Source of the DNA: Cytophagales bacterium
Lineage (GTDB): Bacteria > Bacteroidota > Bacteroidia > Cytophagales > Spirosomataceae
Direction of reading: 5' to 3'
Length of the DNA stretch: 64,000 bases
NCBI GenBank assembly: GCA_004292855.1
Contig: RDXN01000041.1
Location: forward strand, 1 to 64,000
Positions 8,859-17,538 of the stretch are shown here, piece by piece. Each line of letters opens with the position of its first letter. The stretch's first letter is position 1. Under the pieces are notes generated by a model that did not search any database, had not been told where the DNA came from, and saw nothing but the letters and a program-made list of their open reading frames with translations. The position numbers and the translations under genes are program-made.

Positions 8859-10019
8859 GTGATTGCTATTGTTCTATTCGGCTGGCTGCTGGTTGTCGGT
8901 ATTCAGCTCGTTATCATCCTGTTTGTGTTTGGGCGGTTGGCATTTGGGCGTCGAGATTCGCCCACACTATCCGACAACCGTTTACCCGCCGTTACGATCA
9001 TTGTCTGCGCCCGCAACGAGCACATGAACCTACGCGATTTGGTGCCGTTTCTGGCGAGTCAGGACTATCCCGAATTTGAAGTGCTGGTTATGGACGACCG
9101 CTCTACCGACGACACCGACCGACTGCTAACGGAACTTGCGGTCGATTACCCGAATGTCCGTACGATCCGTGTCGATAAGGAGTATGACCATGTGACGCCC
9201 AAAAAGTATGCGTTGACCATCGCTCTTAAAAAAGCTCTTCACCCGGTGGTCCTGCTCACCGACGCCGACTGCCGACCCACTTCCCGAAACTGGCTTCGCT
9301 TGATGATCGCCACCGGGCAGGAAAAGCAAAGAGATGTAGTGCTTGGGTTCTCGCCCTACGTGCGGTATCCGAGCTTCCTCAATTTCATGATTCGTGCCGA
9401 AACGCTATCCACCGCCGTGCAATATTTGTCGTTGGCACTGGCGGGTAGGCCCTACATGGGCGTGGGGCGGAATCTCGCCTACAGCAAGGATTTATTCTTT
9501 GAAAACAAAGGTTTTTATACCCACATGAACGTGCTTGGGGGCGACGACGACCTGTTCATAAATCAGGTAGCCACGGCTCGCAACACCGCCGTTTCGTTGC
9601 ATCCTGATACCTTTGTATGGTCGGAACCTAAACATTCGTGGGGTGAGTGGCGCAGGCAGAAACGGCGGCATTTGAACGTTGGTAAGTTTTACAAATGGGG
9701 TGATAAAATCAGCTTAGGTGTGATTGCCAGTACGCATATTTTGTCGTGGGTGCTGGCGTTGGTCGTTGGGGCGTTTGTGTTGTGGCTAGCGTTGAGCGGA
9801 CAACAAAGTCGCCTGCTCAACGATTTACTGCTGGTGGCAACGGGCCTGTTTACGCTACGCTTATTGACGTATTGGCTAGTTGTGGGCCGGTCGAGTTACC
9901 GATTGGGACACACGATTCACTGGGCCTTAATGCCGGTTATGGATGTCGTGCTGGCTATTTATTACTCGTTTTCGGGATTACGAATGCTGTTCTCAAAGCG
10001 AAAGAAGCAAGTTTGGTAA
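8859..10019 (+). CDS. Family 2 glycosyltransferase, membrane-anchored
   Basis: 386 residues from a GTG. It has an N-terminal membrane segment (residues 2-26), then a GT-A fold: TIIVCARNE, VMDDRSTDDT, the DxD-like LTDADCRPT, the GGDDDLF acceptor motif and QKRRH (Q/RxxRW-like). Two or three hydrophobic segments follow at about 280-370. It probably transfers a sugar to a lipid or polysaccharide at the cytoplasmic face. Odd point: an ATG at 8816 next to a strong promoter opens another frame, and removing one C from the CCC at 8851-8853 would fuse that N-terminus to this protein, so the 5' end may carry a one-base error. The stop overlaps the rsmG start (TAATG). Confidence 0.85.
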   Translation: MIAIVLFGWLLVVGIQLVIILFVFGRLAFGRRDSPTLSDNRLPAVTIIVCARNEHMNLRDLVPFLASQDYPEFEVLVMDDRSTDDTDRLLTELAVDYPNVRTIRVDKEYDHVTPKKYALTIALKKALHPVVLLTDADCRPTSRNWLRLMIATGQEKQRDVVLGFSPYVRYPSFLNFMIRAETLSTAVQYLSLALAGRPYMGVGRNLAYSKDLFFENKGFYTHMNVLGGDDDLFINQVATARNTAVSLHPDTFVWSEPKHSWGEWRRQKRRHLNVGKFYKWGDKISLGVIASTHILSWVLALVVGAFVLWLALSGQQSRLLNDLLLVATGLFTLRLLTYWLVVGRSSYRLGHTIHWALMPVMDVVLAIYYSFSGLRMLFSKRKKQVW

Positions 10020-10648
10020 TGAACGTCGATCTAATTTATACATATTTCCCCAATCTAACTCCACAACAACGCGAGCAATTTGCGGCTTTAGGAGAATTGT
10101 ACAACCACTGGAATGCCCAAATCAATGTGATTTCGAGGCAGGACATGGACGGACTGTATGAGAAGCACGTGCTCCACTCGCTGGGTGTGGCGAAAGTGAT
10201 CCAATTTAAACCCGGTTCCGAGATTCTGGACGTGGGCACTGGGGGCGGTTTTCCGGGTATTCCGTTGGCTATCCTGTTCCCGCTGGTCGATTTCCATTTG
10301 GTCGACAGCATTGGGAAGAAAATTAAGGTGGTGCAAGAGGTAGCTACGGCGTTGGACCTCAAAAACGTGAAAGCTGAACAGGCCCGAGTAGAGCATCTGA
10401 ACACGACCTACGATTTTGTGGTGAGCCGGGCCGTTACGCGTTTGAGTCCTTTCATGGGCTGGGTGCGCTATAAAATCCGCAAAGCAGGTAACAACGACCT
10501 GCGCAACGGCGTTCTTTACCTCAAAGGGGGTGACCTAACCGAAGAACTCGCCGAAGTACCCGACAAGTACCAGATTTTCAACCTCTCCGACTATTTTGCC
10601 GGGGAGTTTTTTGAGACCAAAAAAGTGATCTTTGTACCTAAGAAATAA
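10019..10648 (+). CDS. rsmG: 16S rRNA (guanine-N7) methyltransferase RsmG
   Basis: 209 residues from the ATG at 10019-10021, which shares one base with the stop of the glycosyltransferase gene; a much longer open frame upstream lies inside that gene and is not used. RsmG/GidB methylates G527 (E. coli numbering) of 16S rRNA using S-adenosylmethionine. The SAM-binding motif LDVGTGGGFPGIPLA and the downstream VVSRAVTRL signature are clear, and EKHVLHSL at the N-terminus is typical of the family. The length is normal. It is translationally coupled to the glycosyltransferase, although the functions are unrelated. Confidence 0.96.
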   Translation: MNVDLIYTYFPNLTPQQREQFAALGELYNHWNAQINVISRQDMDGLYEKHVLHSLGVAKVIQFKPGSEILDVGTGGGFPGIPLAILFPLVDFHLVDSIGKKIKVVQEVATALDLKNVKAEQARVEHLNTTYDFVVSRAVTRLSPFMGWVRYKIRKAGNNDLRNGVLYLKGGDLTEELAEVPDKYQIFNLSDYFAGEFFETKKVIFVPKK

Positions 10649-10741
10649 TCTGAACTGTGATTACACTGATTGTGGGGATTAAGTATGATTGTATCATGCA
10701 CATCATAAAAATCAAAAGAATCAGCGTAATCACAGTTCAGA
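10649..10741. repeat. Inverted repeat, 23-nt arms
   Basis: Arms 10649-10671 and 10719-10741 (TCTGAACTGTGATTACACTG... and its complement, one mismatch) flank a 47-nt AT-rich spacer between rsmG and the next gene. The arms would form a long hairpin. It could be a transcription terminator or a mobile intergenic palindrome; there is no T-tract directly after it. Confidence 0.8.
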
Positions 10742-10750
10742 CAAGATAAC

Positions 10751-11065
10751 ATGAACGAACGATTCAGCAGCAGCACATTTAAAGATCCGATCCGGCAGGA
10801 CGTGATCGAGTTTAACGACAAAGGCGTTACCTTCAAGGTGAAGAAACTCATTGGGGGAACCGACAACTTTGTTTTCTACTCCGATATTTCGGGCGTCGAG
10901 ATCGACAACGGCTTGTTCTTCTCTACGATCCGCGTGATTCCGCGCGCCCGCCCCGAAATTATCATCAACAACTTCACCAAAGGCGACGCCCGGCGCGTGA
11001 AGGAATTGATTCTGGCCAACGTGCCTGCTAACCGGAATGATCCCTTCGGCGGACCAACGCGATAA
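10751..11065 (+). CDS. Small conserved hypothetical protein
   Basis: 104 residues, no signal peptide or membrane segment. Alternating beta-like segments (VIEFNDKGVTFKVKKL, NFVFYSDISGVEID, FFSTIRVIPRARPEI) followed by a helix (GDARRVKELILANV) resemble a bacterial PH-like domain, but this is a fold guess. It lies alone between the rsmG-side inverted repeat and the tRNA-Asn gene on the same strand. No function is assigned. Confidence 0.7.
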   Translation: MNERFSSSTFKDPIRQDVIEFNDKGVTFKVKKLIGGTDNFVFYSDISGVEIDNGLFFSTIRVIPRARPEIIINNFTKGDARRVKELILANVPANRNDPFGGPTR

Positions 11066-11081
11066 AAATTTAGAGAAAGAA

Positions 11082-11113
11082 TTTGCGTTACGTCGAATCT
11101 TGCCGTACTTTTG
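11082..11113 (+). promoter_or_regulatory. Promoter of the tRNA-Asn gene
   Basis: TTTG at 11082-11085, a 20-bp spacer, then TACTTTTG (11106-11113), an exact TAnnTTTG -7 element. The mature tRNA starts 35 nt downstream. This is the best match in the window to the Bacteroidota housekeeping promoter. Confidence 0.75.
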
Positions 11114-11147
11114 CACCACAATTCGACGGAAACGCCGATTGTAACAG

Positions 11148-11221
11148 TCCCGAATAGCTCAGTCGGTTAGAGCATCTGACTGTTAATCAGAGGGTCGCTG
11201 GTTCGAGCCCAGCTTCGGGAG
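11148..11221 (+). tRNA. tRNA-Asn (GUU)
   Basis: A 74-nt cloverleaf. Acceptor arm TCCCGAA (11148-11154) pairs with TTCGGGA (11214-11220), with G as discriminator base. The D-arm is GCTC...GAGC, the anticodon stem-loop is CTGACTGTTAATCAG with anticodon GTT, and the T-arm contains GGTTCGAGCCC. CCA is not encoded and must be added after transcription. It has its own promoter upstream and a terminator downstream, so it is a single-gene unit. Confidence 0.97.
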
Positions 11222-11231
11222 CCGTCAAGGT

Positions 11232-11267
11232 ATAGCACTTATCAGAAATGGTAAGTGCTTTTTTTAT
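11232..11267 (+). terminator. Intrinsic terminator after tRNA-Asn
   Basis: Stem AGCACTTA (11234-11241) pairs with TAAGTGCT (11252-11259) around a 10-nt loop, followed by a run of T. It begins 11 nt after the tRNA. Confidence 0.85.
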
Positions 11268-11437
11268 ATCCTGTTTAAGGTGATGTGCGGGCTGTCTTTT
11301 TCAATCATCATCATTGGCTGAGTTAGTGAACTCAATAAATCAGTTAACTGAGCCACAAATTGCTGATATATTTTTTCTATCTGGCACTCGTGCAGTCCTA
11401 AACTATAAACTGGTGAAACTCAAAGCACCTAAATAAC

Positions 11438-12853
11438 ATGAAAATACAACGACCCCTTATCCTATCATTGAATTGGTTATTAATGAGTTGGCTTTGGGTA
11501 AGCCACGCGGGTTTTGCCCAAACCAAGAAGCCGCTGAATGTGCTATTCATTGCCGTCGATGACCTCAACAACCGCATCGGCTGCTACGGTGATCCGCTGG
11601 TAAAGACGCCCAACATCGACCGGCTTGCCAAACGCGGTGTGCGTTTCGAGAGAGCCTACACCCAGTTTCCGCTGTGTAGTCCCAGCCGAACCTCCTTGCT
11701 CACCGGCCTGCGACCCGACTCGACCCGCGTTTTTGAACTCGTCACACACTTCCGCAATGTGATTCCGAACGTGGTGACGCTGCCGCAGCACTTCAAGCAA
11801 AATGGCTACTTTACGGCTCGCGTCGGCAAGATTTTCCATTATGGCGTTCCGAGCCAGATCGGAACGCCAGGGCTTGACGACCCGATTTCCTGGAACGAGA
11901 CCGTCAACCCCAAAGGGCGCGACAAAGCCGAGGAAGACAAGATCATCAAACTCACTCCCAACGCCGGACTCGGCAATGCGCTGGCTTATTGGCCTGCCGA
12001 GGGCACCGACGACGAGCAAACCGATGGGCTGGTGGCTCACGAAACCATCCAGTTACTCACCAAACATAAAGACGAGCCGTTCTTTCTGGCGATGGGCTTC
12101 TACCGGCCCCACTGCCCCTACGTGGCTCCCAAGAAGTATTTCGACCTGTACCCGCTCGACAAAATCGTGCTGCCGACCGAACCCGCCGATGATTCTACCG
12201 ACGTCTACCGCTATTCCTACAACATGACCCACCGGCCCTACCTCTGGGCCGACCAGCCCGACAAAAAACGCGAAGCCATCCGGGCCTACTACGCCAGCAT
12301 TACCTTCATGGATGCTCAGCTAGGCAAGGTTCTCGACGCTCTCGACCGGCTCAAACTCACCGACAACACCGTCATCGTGTTCTGGAGCGATCACGGCTAT
12401 CACCTCGCCGAACACGGGCAGTGGATGAAGCAGACCCTCTACGAACAAGCCACGCGGGTGCCGTTGCTGATTGCTCAACCGGGTAGCCGGGTGGCAGGAA
12501 AAAGCAGCCCCCGCACCGTCGAGTTGCTGGATTTGTACCCCACCCTGACCGAGTTGTGCGGCTTACCTACGCCGGGCCACGTGATGGGCGAGAGCCTGGT
12601 GCCGTTGCTCAACCAACCCACCCGACCTTGGAACCACGCGGCCTATTCGCAGGTGATGCGCCCCAAAGACAATGTAGTGGGTCGTAGCGTCCGCACAGAG
12701 CGATGGCGGTATACCGAATGGAACGGCGGGGCCAACGGGGCCGAACTCTACGACCACCAGCAGGACCCCGGCGAGTTCAAAAACCTGGCTAAACTGCTTG
12801 TTCATCAAGTCACTATGGCCGAATTGAAACAACTGCTTCGGCAACCGAAGTGA
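11438..12853 (+). CDS. Secreted sulfatase (iduronate-2-sulfatase-like)
   Basis: 471 residues with a signal peptide (1-28, cleavage near GFAQ), so it is exported to the periplasm. The sulfatase active-site motif is C80-S-P-S-R-TSLLTG; C80 would be converted to formylglycine by an anaerobic or aerobic sulfatase-maturing enzyme not seen here. Metal ligands are visible in AVDDLN near residue 40 and in WSDHGYHL near residue 315. The overall pattern matches the iduronate-2-sulfatase branch of S1 sulfatases, which remove sulfate esters from glycans. No glycoside hydrolase or SusCD genes lie nearby, so the substrate is unknown. Confidence 0.92.
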   Translation: MKIQRPLILSLNWLLMSWLWVSHAGFAQTKKPLNVLFIAVDDLNNRIGCYGDPLVKTPNIDRLAKRGVRFERAYTQFPLCSPSRTSLLTGLRPDSTRVFELVTHFRNVIPNVVTLPQHFKQNGYFTARVGKIFHYGVPSQIGTPGLDDPISWNETVNPKGRDKAEEDKIIKLTPNAGLGNALAYWPAEGTDDEQTDGLVAHETIQLLTKHKDEPFFLAMGFYRPHCPYVAPKKYFDLYPLDKIVLPTEPADDSTDVYRYSYNMTHRPYLWADQPDKKREAIRAYYASITFMDAQLGKVLDALDRLKLTDNTVIVFWSDHGYHLAEHGQWMKQTLYEQATRVPLLIAQPGSRVAGKSSPRTVELLDLYPTLTELCGLPTPGHVMGESLVPLLNQPTRPWNHAAYSQVMRPKDNVVGRSVRTERWRYTEWNGGANGAELYDHQQDPGEFKNLAKLLVHQVTMAELKQLLRQPK

Positions 12854-12876
12854 GTTATCTTGGAGTAAAAAAACCG

Positions 12877-12884
12877 TATTTTTG
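12877..12884 (+). promoter_or_regulatory. Candidate -7 element before the cysteine desulfurase
   Basis: TATTTTTG matches TAnnTTTG and ends 5 nt before the ATG at 12890, so the transcript would have almost no leader. A TTG lies at 12860-12862 but the spacing is short (14 bp), so the -33 part is weak. Confidence 0.45.
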
Positions 12885-12889
12885 CGCTC

Positions 12890-14089
12890 ATGATCCCATC
12901 AACTCCCGCTCTTGTTTACCTGGACAATGCCGCCACCACCCGGCTCGACCCCGAAGTGCTCGACGCCATGCTGCCGCTCATGACCGAGCAGTTTGGCAAT
13001 CCATCGTCTATTCACAGCCACGGGCGTAAGGTTCGGTCGGCTCTGGAGAGGGCGCGCAAAACGGTGGCCTCGCTGCTGAATACATCGCCCGCCGAAATCT
13101 TTTTCACATCAGGCGGGACCGAGGCCGACAACACGGCCATTCTGGGGAGTATCGAGACCTACGGCATCACCCATGCCATTAGCTCGCCCCTCGAACACCA
13201 CGCCGTATTGCACACCCTGCAACACGCAGCCACACGCGGGCAAATTAAACTTGATCTGGTGCAGGTTGGCCCCGATGGCGTGCTTGATCTTGCCCATTTG
13301 GAACACTTGCTGAACGATGCAAAAAAGGCCCACCCGGCAGGTTCACTTGTGTCGCTTATGCATGGCAATAACGAGATTGGCAACCTGTTGCCGCTTGAAA
13401 CGGTGGGGGCTATGTGCCGACAATACGGGGCTGTTTTTCACTCCGATACCGTGCAGACGATGGGCCATTACCGGCATGATCTGCAAAAGCTTCCCATTGA
13501 TTTTTTGGTGGGAGCCGCTCACAAATTTCACGGTCCCAAAGGCGTCGGATTTTTGTATGCCAACGCCGAAACAAAGGTTAGTCGTGGTGCTATCCACCCA
13601 TTTATCCACGGTGGCTCACAGGAGCGTAATCAGCGCGGGGGCACCGAAAACGTGTACGGGATTGTAGGCCTAGCTAAGGCCCTCGAAATCGCTTACCGTG
13701 AGATGGACGCTCACCGCCAACATATTGAAGGACTAAAACGCCGGATGATTGCGCAACTCCGTGAGAAGATAGAAGACCTTCGTTTCAACGGATCTTCTGC
13801 CGACGTAGACAATAGCTTGTACACGGTTCTGAACGTCAGCCTGCCCCCGTCCGACATCAGCGACATGCTGTTGTTCAACCTCGATATTGCCAAAATCTCG
13901 GCTTCGGGTGGTTCGGCGTGTTCGAGCGGGTCCGAAATTGGGTCGCACGTGCTGTCGGCGTTACCCGGTCTGGACGCTGGTCGGGGTTATGTTCGGTTCT
14001 CGTTTGGCAAATACAACACTGTCGAAGAGATTGACTATGCCGTAGAAACGTTGGCGGGACTGTACCAAAAAGAACCGCAGTTGCGCTAG
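12890..14089 (+). CDS. Cysteine desulfurase (NifS/IscS family)
   Basis: 399 residues. A PLP enzyme that takes sulfur from cysteine to give alanine plus a persulfide used in Fe-S cluster and thio-cofactor synthesis. Signatures: YLDNAATTRLD at the N-terminus, SGGTEADN, HGNNEIGN, the PLP-binding K212 in AAHKFHGPKG, and the persulfide-forming C344 in SASGGSACSSGSE. The ACSSGS loop is long, as in the IscS-type class I group. The gene stands alone, with no IscU, IscA or SufE neighbour, so the sulfur acceptor is not indicated. It ends with TAG. Confidence 0.94.
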   Translation: MIPSTPALVYLDNAATTRLDPEVLDAMLPLMTEQFGNPSSIHSHGRKVRSALERARKTVASLLNTSPAEIFFTSGGTEADNTAILGSIETYGITHAISSPLEHHAVLHTLQHAATRGQIKLDLVQVGPDGVLDLAHLEHLLNDAKKAHPAGSLVSLMHGNNEIGNLLPLETVGAMCRQYGAVFHSDTVQTMGHYRHDLQKLPIDFLVGAAHKFHGPKGVGFLYANAETKVSRGAIHPFIHGGSQERNQRGGTENVYGIVGLAKALEIAYREMDAHRQHIEGLKRRMIAQLREKIEDLRFNGSSADVDNSLYTVLNVSLPPSDISDMLLFNLDIAKISASGGSACSSGSEIGSHVLSALPGLDAGRGYVRFSFGKYNTVEEIDYAVETLAGLYQKEPQLR

Positions 14090-14106
14090 ATAAGGCAATC
14101 GAATCC

Positions 14107-14409
14107 CTAAAGTTTCACTCCTTGGATCAGGATAGACGCCCGAACTGACTGCTCTTTCAGGTGCAGGAATTGTTTACGGCTTTCGTCTTTGCTGAAGGCC
14201 AGGAAATCTTCTTCAGTGTCGAATTCTACCAAGTGAATCTCGTACGGTTTTTCGATCTGGCAGTCAATGTAAACCTCGTCGGTGGGTCGTATTCTAGCCA
14301 AAAGACGCCCGTTGTACCGACTGATTAGCGGGATGGCAACGTCCTCGAATTGATGAAAAACGGCCTCCTGCCCCTCGTTAACGTAAATCAGTTGCGTGAA
14401 ATAGATCAT
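14107..14409 (-). CDS. DUF1330-like small protein
   Basis: 100 residues from the ATG at 14409, directly after the signal peptidase gene; longer upstream reading would overlap lepB and is rejected. The pattern (YFTQLIYVNEGQEAVFHQFE, RYNGRLLARIRP, HLVEFDTEEDFLAF) resembles the DUF1330 / dimeric alpha-beta barrel (ferredoxin-like) family. It is cytoplasmic with no known reaction. The start is 11 nt from the lepB stop, so the two are probably co-transcribed. Confidence 0.75.
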   Translation of the reverse strand: MIYFTQLIYVNEGQEAVFHQFEDVAIPLISRYNGRLLARIRPTDEVYIDCQIEKPYEIHLVEFDTEEDFLAFSKDESRKQFLHLKEQSVRASILIQGVKL

Positions 14410-14419
14410 CTCATTAGCT

Positions 14420-15586
14420 TTATTCAATAACCCGAAATAACCGGCTCCAGCGGATTTTGTGCCAGATATCGGCAGGTACGGGGTCGAGCGACATCCAGAC
14501 AAACACGGCTTTGCCAACCACGTGATCTTCGGGTACGAAGCCCCAATAACGCGAGTCTTCGGAGTTGTGGCGGTTGTCGCCCATCATGAAGTAATAGTCC
14601 TGTTTAAAGGTGTATTCTGTCAGGGTTTTACCCCCAACCTGAACGGTTGTGGGCGTCAGAACCACCTGCTCATTGCCTTCATACTCCTTGATGATCGGAC
14701 CATAAACAGCGATTGTCTGCGCGTTTAGCGCAATTGTCATTCCTTTTTTGGGAATGGTAAGCGGTCCGAAATTATCCCGGTTCCAGGCGTTGGCAGGTGT
14801 GCCATAAACGCCCGCACCTGCTTGCCCAACCTGCTCCCGCATTGGCTCGACACTCTTGACCCAATCCAACTTCTTGAACTGAGCCAGCGTTTCGCGGGTC
14901 ATGTTGACCTGATAGCCCGCTAGCACGTTCGACTTAGTGACCTCATCGAACACCTCAACGGGCTGCCAATTGATAAATGGCCCCTCGGTCGAAACGAAGT
15001 CGTTGACGATGTCGTAGCGTCGGAAAAAGCGGTCGTCAAGCACCTCGGTCGTCTTCACGAAATAGAACGTTTGGGCGCGAGTAGGCAGCGGAAGGGCTTT
15101 TCCGTTCACCACAACGGCTTCGTCGCGAATCTGTAACACGTCGCCCGGAATACCCACGCACCGTTTGATGTAGTACGTTTTTAGGTCCGACGGGGGTGCC
15201 GTTTCGCCGGGTTTGAGGGGCGGGTAGTTGAACACCACCACGTCGCCATTTTTCACGTGCGTGAAACCCGGCAGTCGGTAGCTGGGTAGCTGAATAGCCG
15301 AACTATACGACGGAATATCGGTGCCCCAGATTTTCTGATGCGTTAACGGGACTTGTAAGGGCGTTTTGGGAGTCCGAATGCCATAGTGCAGCTTGCTCAC
15401 GAACAGGAAATCGCCCACCACCAAGCTGCTTTCCATCGAGGGCGTCGGAATAGCGAATGCTTCAAACGTGAAAAATCGAATGAGCGTGGCGGCCACAACA
15501 GCAAACGCAACGGAGTCGAACCACTCGCGAAGGGGCGATTTTTTGGGCTTGCCGGAGGTGGGAGCGGAGGTTTTTTTGTTAGACAT
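14420..15586 (-). CDS. lepB: Signal peptidase I
   Basis: 388 residues. An inner-membrane serine protease that removes signal peptides from secreted proteins. One N-terminal membrane segment (about 24-42) is followed by the catalytic Ser S50 in [13 protein letters not shown] and the general base K141 in [12 protein letters not shown]. The C-terminal box [17 protein letters not shown] is exact. There is a long insertion between the boxes, common in Bacteroidota signal peptidases. Many proteins in this window with signal peptides (sulfatase, barrels, adhesin) would be its substrates. Confidence 0.96.
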   Translation of the reverse strand: MSNKKTSAPTSGKPKKSPLREWFDSVAFAVVAATLIRFFTFEAFAIPTPSMESSLVVGDFLFVSKLHYGIRTPKTPLQVPLTHQKIWGTDIPSYSSAIQLPSYRLPGFTHVKNGDVVVFNYPPLKPGETAPPSDLKTYYIKRCVGIPGDVLQIRDEAVVVNGKALPLPTRAQTFYFVKTTEVLDDRFFRRYDIVNDFVSTEGPFINWQPVEVFDEVTKSNVLAGYQVNMTRETLAQFKKLDWVKSVEPMREQVGQAGAGVYGTPANAWNRDNFGPLTIPKKGMTIALNAQTIAVYGPIIKEYEGNEQVVLTPTTVQVGGKTLTEYTFKQDYYFMMGDNRHNSEDSRYWGFVPEDHVVGKAVFVWMSLDPVPADIWHKIRWSRLFRVIE

Positions 15587-15733
15587 AGAGACGTCGACTA
15601 GAGGGGACGAAGCGAAACTAATAGTCGTGTGGATTAGGGGAAAGGCATTTTACAGGAACGGCGTTTTGCCTAAAGTAACAGGCGTCCTATGGAAACAGGC
15701 CCGGTGCCGCATCTGTCTAGAAACAAACGTCTT

Positions 15734-16510
15734 ATGCCTCGCATCACATGGTTTTTGGTAGCGTTGCTTTTTGTGCAAATCGTTAACGGACAGCATGTTT
15801 TGGTCGTTGGCGAAGACAGCCTACGCATCAAAACGAACCCATTCATCCTGCGAAATGTGCCTGATTCCGTGCAAAACAAGCTCCCCTGTTGGCTTGATTG
15901 TTATCCGAATGATTACGCCAGCCACTGGCTCGTAGACGGTGAGTGTCTTTATCTGACAGCCCTTACATCCTGCTCAGAGAAAAACCGGCAGCGTATGCCT
16001 CTTGCTCAGGCGTTCGGCGACCGCGTTGAGAACAACCGCGTGTTGGCCGACTGGTTTGCGGGCGAATTGGTCACGGCGACTGGCACACTCGTTCACGCGG
16101 TCTACGAGGAACCGGTTTACGATGTTGAAACGGCTTACCGGTTCGAGAAGGGCCGGTTTGTGGGTCAAACTGTTTACGACAACAGCAAAACCTGCGTGTC
16201 GGCTTATGAGAACCCCAAGCTACTTATACCGTTCATTCACAGCCAAATTCAATGGGAGCAATTGCCCGAATTGGACACTGAGCCACCTATACGAGTCATG
16301 TTGTCGATCACAACCAACAAGCAAGGCCAACGCATTCGCCTTTTTAACTACGAAGGAACCGTTTGGGGCAACGAGGCCATCCGGGTGGTTTCGCTGTTGT
16401 TGCCTTATTGGAGCGTGTACTATCGGCAAGGCGAAGTGCTGGGGCACGCTTACAATATTCCGGTGGTTTTTTCAGAAGAGAACCGGATTAAGTACGCTAC
16501 TGACCGGTGA
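15734..16510 (+). CDS. Secreted protein of unknown function
   Basis: 258 residues from the ATG at 15734, which places a signal peptide first (MPRITWFLVALLFVQIVNGQ, cleavage near residue 19). The mature part has four Cys residues in two pairs (CWLDC, and further along CLY..TSC), likely disulphide-bonded in the periplasm. No recognised domain. The frame is open 45 nt further upstream, but that would put a charged tail before the signal peptide. It converges on the FMN reductase gene with only 3 nt between the stops. Confidence 0.75.
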   Translation: MPRITWFLVALLFVQIVNGQHVLVVGEDSLRIKTNPFILRNVPDSVQNKLPCWLDCYPNDYASHWLVDGECLYLTALTSCSEKNRQRMPLAQAFGDRVENNRVLADWFAGELVTATGTLVHAVYEEPVYDVETAYRFEKGRFVGQTVYDNSKTCVSAYENPKLLIPFIHSQIQWEQLPELDTEPPIRVMLSITTNKQGQRIRLFNYEGTVWGNEAIRVVSLLLPYWSVYYRQGEVLGHAYNIPVVFSEENRIKYATDR

Positions 16511-16513
16511 ACT

Positions 16514-17110
16514 CTATTTAACTTCGACTAAGCTAGCCGCGTGCCAGCGTTGGGCCACATTCACCGAGTAATCGGCGAAAGCACGAGCGGTTTTGGCATA
16601 GATCTCGTGGCCCTGAAACTGGCCGTTTTCGTCCAGATTTTGCGCTGTTTCGTGCGACTCGAATAGCTTGGGAGACACCACCGAATACGAATTGGTGAAG
16701 CTAATGAGCTTGTTTACAATGGTTGTCGCGTCGAGCGCAGGCTGTCGCCCGCCCCGGCCCGACGATACGCCCGCAAACGCAAATACTTTGTTGTCGAACA
16801 AATGCTTAAACGCCGGGCCACCCAACTGGTGCATCGCGTTATCAAATTGGGGCGTGGTGGTCCAATTATATTCAGGGATGGCAAATATCAGCAGGTCTGA
16901 AGCCTCCCAGGCTGAAATAAACGCCTGCTGGAACGTCGTCAGATGGTCGGGGTGTACCGAACCCGTGCCCACAAACGGAATATCGTATTGAGCAAAATCG
17001 ACCAGATGAACGTCGTGGCCCTGGTCGGTCAATAGATGGTTGAGATAGGTTGCGAACCGTAACGAATTACTGTTTTTACGGGGTGAACTGGCAACTACGG
17101 TGATAGTCAT
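16514..17110 (-). CDS. NADPH-dependent FMN reductase-like flavoprotein
   Basis: 198 residues from the internal Met preceding ITVVASSPRKNSNSLRF, the FMN-phosphate-binding loop of the flavodoxin-like NADPH:FMN reductase / chromate-quinone reductase family. FAIPEYNWTTTPQFDNA is the matching second motif (PEYN) and GVSSGRGG the third. It is cytoplasmic and reduces flavins or quinones with NAD(P)H. It is a single gene, divergent from a small secreted protein gene. Confidence 0.88.
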   Translation of the reverse strand: MTITVVASSPRKNSNSLRFATYLNHLLTDQGHDVHLVDFAQYDIPFVGTGSVHPDHLTTFQQAFISAWEASDLLIFAIPEYNWTTTPQFDNAMHQLGGPAFKHLFDNKVFAFAGVSSGRGGRQPALDATTIVNKLISFTNSYSVVSPKLFESHETAQNLDENGQFQGHEIYAKTARAFADYSVNVAQRWHAASLVEVK

Positions 17111-17220
17111 GAATCGGTTTCTAAACGCTTTATTCATTAACCACTGGGCATAAGGTTAAGTTTCTACAAAAATGCAAGGCGTAGTTTGTGGAATTCGGGC
17201 ACATCACTCATCCAACAGAC

Positions 17221-17478
17221 ATGCACTATCTGTACATCCTCTGCTTTTTTTCGGTTACGACCTTCGCTCAGGTGCCCACGCACGCCCGGCGCGATTCAGT
17301 GCCGCCCCGCCCCGGTATGCCCACGGCCTACCCCCGGAACGATTTTTATCGCCGTCCCGGCGACAATCCCAACGTGGTCCGGGCCACCCTCGACAACATG
17401 CCCGTTTGGGGCAGCGATACCTCCTCCGTTCGGATGCCGACACTGGGTGATCAGAAACCCCGCCGGAAGCGCAACTGA
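17221..17478 (+). CDS. Small secreted protein, unknown
   Basis: 85 residues from the ATG at 17221; upstream reading to 17188 only adds residues before a clear signal peptide (MHYLYILCFFSVTTFAQ). The mature part is Pro/Arg-rich, with DSVPPRPGMP and PGDNPNVVRATLDNMPV, and ends in a basic tail. No family recognised. Expressed status is uncertain, but the signal peptide and normal codon use support a real gene. Confidence 0.6.
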   Translation: MHYLYILCFFSVTTFAQVPTHARRDSVPPRPGMPTAYPRNDFYRRPGDNPNVVRATLDNMPVWGSDTSSVRMPTLGDQKPRRKRN

Positions 17479-17479
17479 G

Positions 17480-17532
17480 GACGTTGGATCTTGGACGCTG
17501 GATATCGGATTTTTTGTCCAAGATCCAACGTC
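17480..17532. terminator. Perfect 17-nt inverted repeat between convergent genes
   Basis: Arms GACGTTGGATCTTGGAC (17480-17496) and its complement (17516-17532), 19-nt spacer ending in TTTTTT. A second partial copy of the arm follows (GATCTAACGTCC). It is placed as a shared terminator between the small secreted protein gene and the trans-sulfuration gene. Confidence 0.65.
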
Positions 17533-17538
17533 TTTGAT

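Noticed and set aside
9746-10018. Long upstream extension of rsmG
   Set aside because: It overlaps the glycosyltransferase in another frame; the family start matches the ATG at 10019.
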